64,000 bases of DNA, taken from the NCBI GenBank assembly GCA_016291595.1, contig JAEEXN010000002.1, positions 1-64,000 on the forward strand. Reading direction: 5' to 3'. The notes under the pieces were generated by a model. The model was not told the DNA's origin. It saw nothing but the letters and a program-made list of their open reading frames with translations, and ran no database searches. Position numbers and translations under genes: made by a program. Below, piece after piece: positions 43,063-52,566 of this stretch; the first letter of the stretch is position 1; every line of letters begins with the position of its first letter. Origin of the DNA: Prevotella sp. (GTDB lineage: Bacteria; Bacteroidota; Bacteroidia; Bacteroidales; Bacteroidaceae).

Positions 43063-46000
43063 ATGAACGTCAGGACATTTATAGACCGGCCAATACTTGC
43101 GGGAGTTATCTCCGTACTGATGGTGCTGTTGGGTATTATCGGACTAAGCCGTCTCGCACTGGAGCAGTTCCCCGAGATAGCGCCGCCCACCGTGCGTATC
43201 ATGGCCAGTTACACCGGAGCCAATGCCGAGACTGTACAGAAAAGTGTCGTTGTACCTTTGGAGGAGGCCATCAACGGTGTCGAGGGCATGATGTATATGT
43301 CGTCGAACGCCTCAAACAACGGCACTGCCTCTATCGGTATTTTTTTCCGGCAAGGCACCGACCCGAACATGGCAATGGTGAACGTGCAGAACCGGGCCGC
43401 TACCGTACAGGGGCGCCTGCCCAGCGACGTGGTGAAGAGCGGACTGACCGTACGTAAACGTCAGACTTCGAACATTAAGCAGATTGCCGTCTATAGTCCC
43501 GACAGTATCTTCGACCGCGCCTTCTTAGCCAATTACACAAAAATCAATATTGAGCCTCGGCTGAGCCGTATCCCCGGTGTTGGCGAGGTGAACGTGATGG
43601 GCGCCGACTATTCCATGCGCATCTGGCTCGACCCGCTGAAGATGGCACGTTATGGACTCATTCCCTCAGATATCACACGAGTGCTCGACGAACAAAATGT
43701 CGAGGTGGCAACAGGCACACTTGGCGCCGAGAGTGCCAACACTTTCCAATACGTATTGAAATACCGTGGCCGTTACGAGGAGGAGAAAGACTATGAGAAC
43801 CTTGTTGTACGCTCGCTGCCCGACGGAGACGTGCTGCGCATCGGCGACATTGCTCAGGTGGAACTGGGTTCGCAGAACTACAACATTATCGGCGAGACCA
43901 ACGGCAGTCCGGGAGTGAACATCTCTATCAACCAGGTAGCCGGCTCCAATGCTAACGAGATTATCAAACAGATAGACCGAGAGGTCGATGACATACGTCA
44001 GTCTTTGCCGCCGGGCATCGTTATCGAGGACATCGAGTCGAAGAAAGACTTCCTTGATGCCTCCATTAAGAGTGTCATCAAGACGCTCCTCGAAGCCCTG
44101 CTATTAGTTATCTTTGTCGTGTTTGTCTTTTTGCAGAGCTGGCGTGCCACCATTATTCCCGCCATTGCCATTATCGTGTCGTTGGTGGGAACGCTTGCCA
44201 TCATCTATGCCATCGGTTTCTCACTGAACATGCTGACACTCTTCGCGCTTGTACTAGTCATCGGAACGGTGGTTGACGATGCCATCGTGGTGGTCGAAGC
44301 TGTACAGGCAAAAATGGATCAGTCTGACAACCCTCAGTCCTCCAACCACCCAGATTTCCCCTCCCCAACTTATGGTGCTGCCGTCGCTGCCATGCACAAC
44401 ATCACTTCGGCCCTCGTTACCACGACACTGGTGTTCATGGCCGTATTTGTACCCGTATGCTTCATCGGAGGTGTCACAGGTACTTTTTACACCCAATTCG
44501 GACTCACTATGGCAATAGCCGTTGGTATATCGCTCTTCAACGCTCTTACGCTCTCCCCTGCCCTCTGTGCCCTCATCATGCAACCGCACGACGTCGGGGA
44601 GTCAAAGGGATTCCATGATAAGTTCCACATGAGGTTCAATGCGATGTTCACATCGCTGATCGCCCATTACAAGCAGTCAGTATCGATGCTCTTGCGCCGA
44701 CGCTGGTTAGCAGTGGGACTTGTTTTGGTGTCGATAGTCGCATTGGGATGGATGATGCGCACGACAAAGACCGGCCTTGTACCCAATGAGGACATGGGCA
44801 CAGTGTTTATCAACGTACAGGCGTCGCCCGGAAGTAGCCTGCAACAGACTTATGGCATTCTAAAAGAGGTAGAAGCACGTATCAAGGACTTACCCCAGTT
44901 ACGCATCTATTCACTCATTGCCGGTACCAGCAACAGTTTCGAGCAATCGTCTTCTAACGGTAACTTCACGCTCAAACTGAAGAAATGGAACGAGCGGAGT
45001 AGTAAGGGCGATGACGTGCAGAGCATTGTCGAGGAGATATACCGCCGCACAGCCGACATCGCCAATGCCAAAATACAGGTCAACACGCAGAACATGCTGC
45101 CTGGCTTCGGACGGATCAACGGCTTTGAGCTTTACATTCAGGATAAGCACGGCGGTACCATTGAAGATCTCCTCGCCTATACAAACCGCCTTATTGGCGC
45201 CCTGAACGAGCGACCGGAGATCAGTCGCGCTTTCACAAACTTCTCGATGAAGTATCCACAGTATCGTATCGACGTCGACGCAGCACTCTGCAAGCGACGC
45301 GGCGTATCGCCCAGCGATGTATTGGCTGCCCTCAGCGGCTATATTGGCGGCAGTTATGCCTCCAACTTCGTGCGTTTTACCAAACTCTACCGTGTCATGG
45401 TACAAGCATCGCCCGAATACCGCCTCGACACAGAGTCGCTCAACAATATCTTTGTACGCAATGCAGCCGGGGAGATGTCGCCTATCGGACAATACCTCAC
45501 GCTGACACGCATCTATGGCAGTGAGACGCTCGCGCGCTTCAACCTTTTCCCCTCCATCTCCGTAGGCGGTACGGCAGCCGATGGCTTCAGTAGTGGACAG
45601 GCCATACAGGCTATCCGCGAGACAGCAGCAGAGGTGCTCCCCGAGGGGTATGGCTACGAGTTTGGAGGTATGACACGCGAGGAAGCCTCAGCACAGAATA
45701 CCACAGCCCTCGTCTTCGTTATTTGCATTGTCTTCATCTACCTTATCCTCTGTGCACTCTACGAGAGTCTTCTCATCCCCTTGGCTGTTATCTTGAGTGT
45801 CCCCTTCGGATTAGTAGGAAGTTTCCTCTTTGCCCGACTTTGGGGATTAGAGAACAATATTTACATGCAGACGGGACTCATCATGCTCATCGGACTGCTC
45901 TCAAAAACAGCCATTCTACTCACCGAATATGCCTCAACACGACGACGCCAGGGTATGGGCATCATCGCAGCTGCCCTCGACGCGGCCGCCGTGCGCCTGC

Positions 46001-46230
46001 GTCCCATCCTCATGACATCGCTCACGATGGTTTTCGGCCTGCTGCCACTGGCACTTGCCACGGGAGTGGGAGCCAACGGCAACCGTTCGCTTGGAGTGGG
46101 TGCCATAGGCGGTATGTTCATCGGCACTATAGCCCTGCTGTTCATCGTGCCCTGCCTGTTCGTTATCTTCCAGTCTATCGAGGAAAAACTCTTCCGCAGA
46201 AGGAACATAGGACATAAGAGTCATAATTAA
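43063..46230 (+). CDS. RND efflux pump, HAE1 (AcrB/MexB) family
   Basis: A 1055-residue proton-driven exporter of 12 helices. The N terminus (FIDRPILAGVISVLMVLLG) is typical; the proton-relay Asp pair lies in TVVDDAIVVVEAV of helix 4. Two large periplasmic loops and the second helix bundle (about 870-1040) are complete. The HAE1 type exports hydrophobic drugs and bile-like compounds; the substrate cannot be read from sequence. A polar insert near residue 420-435 (QSDNPQSSNHPDFPSPT) is unusual in the loop after helix 4. Confidence 0.94.
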   Translation: MNVRTFIDRPILAGVISVLMVLLGIIGLSRLALEQFPEIAPPTVRIMASYTGANAETVQKSVVVPLEEAINGVEGMMYMSSNASNNGTASIGIFFRQGTDPNMAMVNVQNRAATVQGRLPSDVVKSGLTVRKRQTSNIKQIAVYSPDSIFDRAFLANYTKINIEPRLSRIPGVGEVNVMGADYSMRIWLDPLKMARYGLIPSDITRVLDEQNVEVATGTLGAESANTFQYVLKYRGRYEEEKDYENLVVRSLPDGDVLRIGDIAQVELGSQNYNIIGETNGSPGVNISINQVAGSNANEIIKQIDREVDDIRQSLPPGIVIEDIESKKDFLDASIKSVIKTLLEALLLVIFVVFVFLQSWRATIIPAIAIIVSLVGTLAIIYAIGFSLNMLTLFALVLVIGTVVDDAIVVVEAVQAKMDQSDNPQSSNHPDFPSPTYGAAVAAMHNITSALVTTTLVFMAVFVPVCFIGGVTGTFYTQFGLTMAIAVGISLFNALTLSPALCALIMQPHDVGESKGFHDKFHMRFNAMFTSLIAHYKQSVSMLLRRRWLAVGLVLVSIVALGWMMRTTKTGLVPNEDMGTVFINVQASPGSSLQQTYGILKEVEARIKDLPQLRIYSLIAGTSNSFEQSSSNGNFTLKLKKWNERSSKGDDVQSIVEEIYRRTADIANAKIQVNTQNMLPGFGRINGFELYIQDKHGGTIEDLLAYTNRLIGALNERPEISRAFTNFSMKYPQYRIDVDAALCKRRGVSPSDVLAALSGYIGGSYASNFVRFTKLYRVMVQASPEYRLDTESLNNIFVRNAAGEMSPIGQYLTLTRIYGSETLARFNLFPSISVGGTAADGFSSGQAIQAIRETAAEVLPEGYGYEFGGMTREEASAQNTTALVFVICIVFIYLILCALYESLLIPLAVILSVPFGLVGSFLFARLWGLENNIYMQTGLIMLIGLLSKTAILLTEYASTRRRQGMGIIAAALDAAAVRLRPILMTSLTMVFGLLPLALATGVGANGNRSLGVGAIGGMFIGTIALLFIVPCLFVIFQSIEEKLFRRRNIGHKSHN

Positions 46231-46417
46231 AACCTTAATCATCAGCATCTTATCATCCACAAACTGGCTTTAGGAATCTTTCGCATGAATATAACGGCAA
46301 GGGCTGTTAAGTAGAATGCCACGGTACCAACGTACCGTAACCGAAGTAAGAGCCGGCATCTCAAGTGAGGTGATAGTTTTTTCTGACAAAACGGCACTAT
46401 ATTTTGAGGAAAATGAT

Positions 46418-46425
46418 TATCTTTG
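46418..46425 (+). promoter_or_regulatory. -7 element of the histidine phosphatase gene
   Basis: TATCTTTG lies 64 bases before the ATG at 46490; no TTTG at the right distance upstream. It rules out the in-frame ATG at 46316. Confidence 0.5.
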
Positions 46426-46489
46426 CACTAGCATTCCCGTCCTCGGGCGACAGGGACGACTGGAAATAATAATAAATAATACTATAACC

Positions 46490-47752
46490 ATGAAGAAATT
46501 CTTCTTATCGCTATTGCTTCTGCTCCTGACCATGACGGCAGGGGCTCAGGTAGGAGACATTATGGGCCAAATGAGGGAAAATCCGAAGAAGGCCTACGGC
46601 AACGATTGCCCCTACCCTTTCCAGGAGACACGGCTCACCAAGGCACCACGCGGATACAAGCCGTTCTACATCAGTCACTATGCCCGCCACGGCTCGCGTT
46701 ATTATTGGAACGATGTGCTGTACAAGGAACTGGATACGCTGCTAACCACCGCCCACAAGAAAAACCAGCTCACGGCAGAGGGTGAAGCCTTTTACAAGAA
46801 TTTTATGGCTGTCAAGGAGGAATTATCGATAGGCGTGAGCGAGCTCACCCAGCTGGGCTGGGAGCAGCACCAGCGCATTGCCCGCATCATGTATAACAAC
46901 TTTCCGGAAGTATTCAAAAAGGGCGGCAATGTGCTGGCCATCTCATCACTGGTTGGCCGCTGCGTGCTCAGCATGTCAGCATTCTGTCAGGAGTTGGTAC
47001 AGTGTAACCCGAAGATAGAGATACGCGAACAGTCATCACGCTTCACGATAGACGGTGTGGTGCCAAGCGACGAGCGCAATCCGGTCAAGCACAAGTTCCC
47101 GAAGGTCAGACCCCGTTACGAGAAGAACCGCAGTCAGTTCAAGCCTGACAACTCGCTTCGCAAAAAAGTTATCGACCGTGTCTTTATCAGCACCGAGGGT
47201 CTGCCGGGCAACCTGAACCACATCGGCAGCAATCTGATCAACTTGTACACCTCACTGCCAAGCATTGGCCATGAAGGGATGATGGGTAACATTATCACAG
47301 ATGATGAGATGATAGCACAATGGGAGGGCTCGAACCTGGGCTCTTACTCATGGGTATTCGAACCGCAGTATGAGACGATTCCCATCCTTCAGGATATTAT
47401 GAGAAAGGCAGAGGAAGCGATAAACGGGACCAGCAACCGTGTGGCCGACCTGCGTTTCGGACACGACACATACATTGGGCCGCTGACCGTGCTGATGGGA
47501 CTCAACGGCGCTGACCGTAATCCTGAGGATCCGTATGAGGTGAAGAACTGCTACCAAAACTGGCAGACATGTAAAGCCTCAAACATACAGTTAGTATTCT
47601 ATAAAGGCAAGAAGGGCACTGACGACGTACTCGTGAAATGCCTGCTCAATGGCGCCGAAGCGAGTTTGCCTGTACCCACCGACAATTATCCTTATTACAA
47701 GTGGGCTGACTTCAAGCAGTTCTACACGAACCGCTGTAATAGCGTAAAGTAG
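46490..47752 (+). CDS. Exported histidine-type acid phosphatase
   Basis: A 420-residue periplasmic or surface phosphatase of the histidine phosphatase superfamily, clade 2. Residues 1-19 are a signal peptide ending TAGAQ. The catalytic histidine is in YARHGSRY (about 63), and the C-terminal proton donor is the HD of LRFGHDTYIGPL (about 325). Members include phytases and MINPP-like enzymes; the substrate is not predictable. The start at 46490 is set by the signal peptide and the upstream promoter box. The AmmeMemoRadiSam genes follow after 64 bases. Confidence 0.88.
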   Translation: MKKFFLSLLLLLLTMTAGAQVGDIMGQMRENPKKAYGNDCPYPFQETRLTKAPRGYKPFYISHYARHGSRYYWNDVLYKELDTLLTTAHKKNQLTAEGEAFYKNFMAVKEELSIGVSELTQLGWEQHQRIARIMYNNFPEVFKKGGNVLAISSLVGRCVLSMSAFCQELVQCNPKIEIREQSSRFTIDGVVPSDERNPVKHKFPKVRPRYEKNRSQFKPDNSLRKKVIDRVFISTEGLPGNLNHIGSNLINLYTSLPSIGHEGMMGNIITDDEMIAQWEGSNLGSYSWVFEPQYETIPILQDIMRKAEEAINGTSNRVADLRFGHDTYIGPLTVLMGLNGADRNPEDPYEVKNCYQNWQTCKASNIQLVFYKGKKGTDDVLVKCLLNGAEASLPVPTDNYPYYKWADFKQFYTNRCNSVK

Positions 47753-47816
47753 ACGCAGAAGTCCCTTCTGAATTTGCAACGGTGGTAAGAAAACTGACTA
47801 TGAGGAGGATAGGAAT

Positions 47817-49364
47817 ATGACGCTGACGGTATTATTGTTAATACTTGCACCTGCGAAATGGGTTAGTACAGCTTTAATCATGATACTAATGAACATGAAA
47901 ACGAACAACACTGAGATACTGCCACCCGTGGTTAGACCAGCCACACAGGCAGGACGATTCTACGAGAACGATGCGCGATTACTGAGCCACGAGGTGGACA
48001 GTTTCCTGGCTAACCATGCTGGCAAAGAGAAGCTACGCAATGTAGCTGCACTCATTGTGCCGCATGCAGGACATTACTTTTCGGGCAACGTGGCCGCTGC
48101 GGCCTACATGTCCCTGGACACAACCCGTCATTACAAGCGTATCTTTATGATTGGACCCAGCCACTACGAGTGGCTCGACGGCGCATCGGTGAACTGCGAG
48201 GCAGACTACTACGCCACGCCTTTGGGACAGGTTGAGGTGGACGTGGAAACAGCGAGCCAACTGATTAGTGCCGACACCGTGTTCAGCTACCAACCGAAGG
48301 CACACGACCGCGAGCACTGCTTGGAAGTGCAGCTGCCGTTTCTACAGCGGAGGATGGGAAAGGTGCCGCCTATTGTGCCCATCATCGTCTCAACCAACGA
48401 TTATAGGAAACTAGTCAGGATGGCGGAGGTTCTACGTCCTTATTTCAACGACGACAACCTGTTTGTCATCAGCAGCGACTTCTCGCATTACCCAGCATAC
48501 GAAGACGCCTGCAAGGTGGATGCGAAGACGGCCAAGGCTATCATAAGCGGCGACGTAACCACATTCATCTCCACACTTGAGAACAATAGCCGTAGTGGTA
48601 TCAGAAACCTTTCTACGAGCGCTTGTGGGGAACTGGCCATCATCACCCTCATGCTCATGCTTGATGACCACTATGATATCCACCACCTACTCTACCAAAA
48701 CTCGGGTGACATAGACAGTAACAACCGGCGGCGTGTGGTGGGATACCATGCGTTTGCCATCACACGCAATACGAAAGAGGACACGAAAAAACAAGCCACG
48801 GATATGAATGACGACAATAACGGCTTCACGCTCTCTGAAGAGGAGCGGCAGGCATTGAGACAGATAGCACGCCAAAGCATCGTCAGTGCATTCGACGATA
48901 CAAAGATGGATCATTTTGTTATCGCAGAACAACACCCAGCACTCAAGCAGAAATGCGGTGCCTTTGTCACGCTGACGCAACAAGGACGCCTTCGCGGATG
49001 CATCGGACTGTTGCGCGGCTCGCTACCTCTACATGAGACAGTCTTCAAAATGGCTCGTGCAGCCGCCTTTGAAGACCCACGCTTCCCAGAGCTGCGACGT
49101 GATGAATTTGACAAGACCGACATCGAGATATCGGTCATCACCCCCATGCGCCGCATCCACAGTCTGGATGAGTTTGAACTGCACCGACATGGCATCTACA
49201 TCAAGAAAGGCAGCCGTAGCGGTACGTTCCTTCCACAGGTAGCCGACGACGTGAACTGGACGAAGGAGGAATTTGTGGGGCATTGCTCACGCGACAAGGC
49301 CGGACTGGGCTGGGACGGCTGGCGTGATGCCGAGCTGTATGTATACGAGGCAATAGTATTCTGA
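47817..49364 (+). CDS. AmmeMemoRadiSam protein: Memo (B) and AMMECR1 (A) fusion
   Basis: A fused protein of up to 515 residues. Residues 35-325 are a Memo domain with metal-type histidines in PHAGHYFSG, GPSHYEWLDG, HDREHCLEVQLPF and SSDFSHYPAYEDA. Residues about 340-515 are an AMMECR1 domain with the hallmark LRGCIGLL and a SVITPMRRI segment. The first 26 residues are hydrophobic and may be untranslated; the ATG at 47895 (MKTNNTEILPP) is a good alternative start. The stop codon overlaps the start of the radical SAM gene by one base (TGATG). The system is named from gene co-occurrence; its reaction is unknown. Confidence 0.9.
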   Translation: MTLTVLLLILAPAKWVSTALIMILMNMKTNNTEILPPVVRPATQAGRFYENDARLLSHEVDSFLANHAGKEKLRNVAALIVPHAGHYFSGNVAAAAYMSLDTTRHYKRIFMIGPSHYEWLDGASVNCEADYYATPLGQVEVDVETASQLISADTVFSYQPKAHDREHCLEVQLPFLQRRMGKVPPIVPIIVSTNDYRKLVRMAEVLRPYFNDDNLFVISSDFSHYPAYEDACKVDAKTAKAIISGDVTTFISTLENNSRSGIRNLSTSACGELAIITLMLMLDDHYDIHHLLYQNSGDIDSNNRRRVVGYHAFAITRNTKEDTKKQATDMNDDNNGFTLSEEERQALRQIARQSIVSAFDDTKMDHFVIAEQHPALKQKCGAFVTLTQQGRLRGCIGLLRGSLPLHETVFKMARAAAFEDPRFPELRRDEFDKTDIEISVITPMRRIHSLDEFELHRHGIYIKKGSRSGTFLPQVADDVNWTKEEFVGHCSRDKAGLGWDGWRDAELYVYEAIVF

Positions 49365-50236
49365 TGGAAACATACGAATGCAGATACTATCAAGCGCTGG
49401 AAAACGGGGTGCTGGAATGCCAGCTCTGTCCGCACCATTGTCACATCACCGACGGTGGCACAGGAATCTGTCACAGCCGGCGTAATGAAGGGGGGAAACT
49501 AGTCAGCGATGTGTATGGAAAGCCATGCTCTATTGCCATCGACCCTATAGAGAAAAAGCCACTCTACCATTTCCATCCCGGCACGAAATGCCTGTCGATT
49601 GCCTGCACAGGATGTAACTTCAGGTGCCTGAACTGTCAGAACCACGAAATCTCGCAAGCGAAGCCCCAGCAAGTGCGTCACATACGGCTCACGGCCGAGG
49701 AAGTAGTAGACATCTGCCTCGATCACAGTTGCCCAGGCATTGCCTACACCTACACAGAACCGCTCACCTACATTGAGTATATTACAGATATAGCACGGTT
49801 GGCCCATAAGAACGGATTGTGGAATATTCTTGTTACGGCAGGATATGTATGTAGAGAACCTCTGAGCGACCTGCTGCCCTTTCTCGACGCTGCAAATATC
49901 GACCTGAAATCGTTCAGCGACGACATATACAAACGGGTCAGCGGCGGACATTTGCAGCCCGTGCTCGACACTATCCTAACCATGCGTGATGCCGGCATAT
50001 GGATTGAGCTCACCAACCTGGTAATCCCCGGTGTTAACGACAACATGCAGATGATTCAGGATATGTGCAGATGGATGACAAGCAATGGGTTGTCACACGT
50101 ACCACTCCACTTCAGTCGCTTCTTCCCACAATACCGCATGGGCAACCTTTCCCCTACCCCTGTGGCCACACTTAGAAAAGCACGGGAAATAGCGAAGGAA
50201 GAAGGTATTCAACACGTTTATCTAGGGAATGTGTGA
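49364..50236 (+). CDS. amrS: AmmeMemoRadiSam system radical SAM enzyme
   Basis: A 290-residue radical SAM protein related to pyruvate-formate-lyase activases. Besides the 4Fe-4S motif CNFRCLNC (CX3CX2C, about residues 86-93) it has an N-terminal Cys cluster (LECQLCPHHCHI and GICHSR). The SAM and barrel motifs (GIAYTYTEPLTYIEY, NIDLKSFSDD) are intact. Family members usually run about 40 residues further with a CxxC-containing end; here the stop follows YLGNV directly. It is translationally coupled to the Memo-AMMECR1 fusion. Confidence 0.9.
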   Translation: METYECRYYQALENGVLECQLCPHHCHITDGGTGICHSRRNEGGKLVSDVYGKPCSIAIDPIEKKPLYHFHPGTKCLSIACTGCNFRCLNCQNHEISQAKPQQVRHIRLTAEEVVDICLDHSCPGIAYTYTEPLTYIEYITDIARLAHKNGLWNILVTAGYVCREPLSDLLPFLDAANIDLKSFSDDIYKRVSGGHLQPVLDTILTMRDAGIWIELTNLVIPGVNDNMQMIQDMCRWMTSNGLSHVPLHFSRFFPQYRMGNLSPTPVATLRKAREIAKEEGIQHVYLGNV

Positions 50237-50290
50237 AAACCTTATGCCAATGGTATACAGTGATTATTTAATTGCCTGGCAATTCAGTAC

Positions 50291-51307
50291 TTAAATCTTC
50301 ATTCTTGCCTCCTCCAAGGTGGCAATGACACGGTCACACCACTCGTCGAACTCAGGGTCAGGCTGCTGACACTCAGGATGGCTGAGCACATAATCAAGAG
50401 TATGTCTTACCCCCTGCTCGAAACGAATTTGCGCCTGGAAACCAGGAACGGCACGTTTAAGTTTTGAGCAGTCGAATACTACTGTCACCGCCTTGTCGCC
50501 CAACAAGTTACCCTCTACATCGTATTCCGCAGGCGCTACGGCAGCAAGAAATGCGGATGAGACATAATAAGGCTGATAAGGTACACCCAGCGCATGGGCA
50601 ATCGTCTCGTAGATCTGATTCCATGTTAACGACTCATCGGACATAATCTGGAAAGCCTCGCCAATGGCATGAGGATTACCTAACAGTCCTATAAAACCAC
50701 GGGCAAAGTCCTCATTGCAAGTCATCGTCCACAGGGAAGATCCATCTCCATGTACTAGAACCGGCTTACCATCGAGCATACGCTTAAGCACCTGCCAGCT
50801 ACCTTTCGTACCATGCAGTCCTGTCGGCACACTACGCTCGCTATAGGTGTGACTGGGACGGACAATGGTAACGGGAAACTGCAGTTCACGATAGTAGCGC
50901 ATGAGCAGTTCTTCGCAAGCAATCTTGTCGCGTGAATACTGCCAATGAGGATTGGCTAGCGTGGTAGACTCGCTGATGATATGATTGCGTACCGGCTTAT
51001 GGTAGGCAGAAGCGGAACTAATAAAGACGTATTGCCGTGTGCGACCGGCAAACAAGCGGAAATCGCGCTCAACCTGCTCAGGCACAAAACCGATGAACTC
51101 GCACACACAGTCGAACTTTATGTCTCCCAGCAAGCGAGATACCTCTGCCTCATCGTTGATGTCTGCCATAATCTGCCTGACTCCTTCGGGAACCTCATCA
51201 CGTCGGGTCCCACGGTTAAGCAGCCATAACTCATGTTCAGTACGGGTCAGTTGGCGTGTAATGGCACTGCTGATGGTTCCTGTGCCTCCAATGAAAAGAA
51301 TTCGCAT
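50291..51307 (-). CDS. NAD-dependent epimerase/dehydratase family protein
   Basis: A 338-residue extended SDR-fold enzyme. The dinucleotide motif is GGTGTISSAI (8-17) and the active-site pair is YSRDK (about 123-127) with the Ser in ISSASAYHK. Its ending (EFDEWCDRVIATLEEAR) resembles sugar-nucleotide epimerase-like proteins of Bacteroidota and CSP41-type proteins. The substrate is not known. It converges with the radical SAM gene and has no partner gene. Confidence 0.85.
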   Translation of the reverse strand: MRILFIGGTGTISSAITRQLTRTEHELWLLNRGTRRDEVPEGVRQIMADINDEAEVSRLLGDIKFDCVCEFIGFVPEQVERDFRLFAGRTRQYVFISSASAYHKPVRNHIISESTTLANPHWQYSRDKIACEELLMRYYRELQFPVTIVRPSHTYSERSVPTGLHGTKGSWQVLKRMLDGKPVLVHGDGSSLWTMTCNEDFARGFIGLLGNPHAIGEAFQIMSDESLTWNQIYETIAHALGVPYQPYYVSSAFLAAVAPAEYDVEGNLLGDKAVTVVFDCSKLKRAVPGFQAQIRFEQGVRHTLDYVLSHPECQQPDPEFDEWCDRVIATLEEARMKI

Positions 51308-51516
51308 AATCGAAAAGGTTTATTTTTGTTTTGGTTCTACCACCTGCAAAAATAAACAAAAAAAAGAAAAAAGAGAATCTTTACGATTGAAAAAATCTAA
51401 AACACCTTATCAATAATAAAAAGATGAGTGTCACAACTGCCTGTTAGGTGTTAACAGAGCACAGCCTCAATAAGCTTGTTGAAGTTTGTATGCAGCAAGA
51501 TTAACTTATGAAGCAA

Positions 51517-52404
51517 TTAATATGAATAGTTGTTGGTGTTTTCCCATGCGCCATCGGCACTCAAAGAGAATACGGATGCTCCCGATGTCCCTCCTCCTGA
51601 GAAGAACGAACCTTTGTATTGTGATATGGTATTCCGCTTCATTGGCACACTCTCGAATTGAATTTCTTTGACAGCCATATCACTGGCATCAAGTGCTGTT
51701 ACCGTCATTTTCAACGTTCCCTCATCAGCGTGCAGGAAAGTATAGACAGAGAACTCCTGGCCTTTGGCTGTAGAGTTGACTGTGCGTATTTCCGTCTGCT
51801 TCGAGTTCACACAACCATAGCCTGTCAGACCATTGAGAGTGCTGCTTCCGCCAGTGTAATAAAATTTGAACTTCTTCACATTCTCTGGAATATCGTCGTC
51901 TGTCACCAGCTTGAACTTAGATACGATACGTTTCAACTGAACGTCGTAGCTTTTATCGCTATCGACCTGTATTTCAGCAAAATAATAGAAGGTATCTGTA
52001 ACCTTATTGTCCGGAAAAGTAATCTTCTCAACATTAGTCGTTGTAGCATTTGCCGAACAACTATGGGCCAAAATGACGACCTTATATGTACCTGTCTCAA
52101 CATTGAAAGAAATCTTTCCGAAATCCTTATCCTCCGACTTCTGATTTACATACTTTAGCCTGGCATTATCCTTGTCGTAAAGGGCAAAATTTATCTTGTT
52201 GCACAACTCGTTGATATTGGCACGCGTCACATAGGTAGGGTCATTGAAACTGGTCTGTTCAAATTTCATTACATTGAAAGTCAGTTTCACACCTTGCTCC
52301 TGCTCGGTATCGTCATCTCTCAAGTCATCAAGATTCACTTTCTCGCATGCCGTAAATACAGCTAATGCGGTTAATAAGGAGAAACAGAGAAAAAACTTTT
52401 TCAT
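51517..52404 (-). CDS. FimB/Mfa2-family fimbrial-type lipoprotein
   Basis: A 295-residue surface lipoprotein started at the ATG at 52404 (MKKFFLCFSLL); a longer frame to 52443 is not supported. The lipobox is FTAC (Cys20). Two transthyretin-like beta domains follow, with VTRANINELCNKINFALYD (in part) and a family-typical GTYKVVILAHS. FimB/Mfa2 proteins anchor or terminate fimbriae in Bacteroidales. No FimA/Mfa1 stalk gene is nearby, so this may be an orphan anchor. Confidence 0.78.
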   Translation of the reverse strand: MKKFFLCFSLLTALAVFTACEKVNLDDLRDDDTEQEQGVKLTFNVMKFEQTSFNDPTYVTRANINELCNKINFALYDKDNARLKYVNQKSEDKDFGKISFNVETGTYKVVILAHSCSANATTTNVEKITFPDNKVTDTFYYFAEIQVDSDKSYDVQLKRIVSKFKLVTDDDIPENVKKFKFYYTGGSSTLNGLTGYGCVNSKQTEIRTVNSTAKGQEFSVYTFLHADEGTLKMTVTALDASDMAVKEIQFESVPMKRNTISQYKGSFFSGGGTSGASVFSLSADGAWENTNNYSY

Positions 52405-52523
52405 ATTCAATGATTTATAGGTTTTTCGTATAATTAATGGCAAAGATAATAATCATTTGGCAAAGATGCGCCCAACACCATAAATGTTTTACATTATTTA
52501 ATCTTTTAGGTCTCGCATGGACA

Positions 52524-52556
52524 CAAAAAAAGCTGGGCCGACAATACGACACAGCT
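52524..52556 (-). terminator. Terminator of tmRNA
   Basis: On the minus strand AGCTG...CAGCT (52531-52556) forms an imperfect hairpin followed by seven T (52524-52530), 11 bases after the tmRNA 3' end. Confidence 0.7.
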
Positions 52557-52566
52557 ATTCTCATAT

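Noticed and set aside
50237..50290. Frameshifted continuation of the radical SAM gene
   Set aside because: No frame after the stop encodes a CxxC end or resembles the family; the gap before the next gene is only 54 bases.
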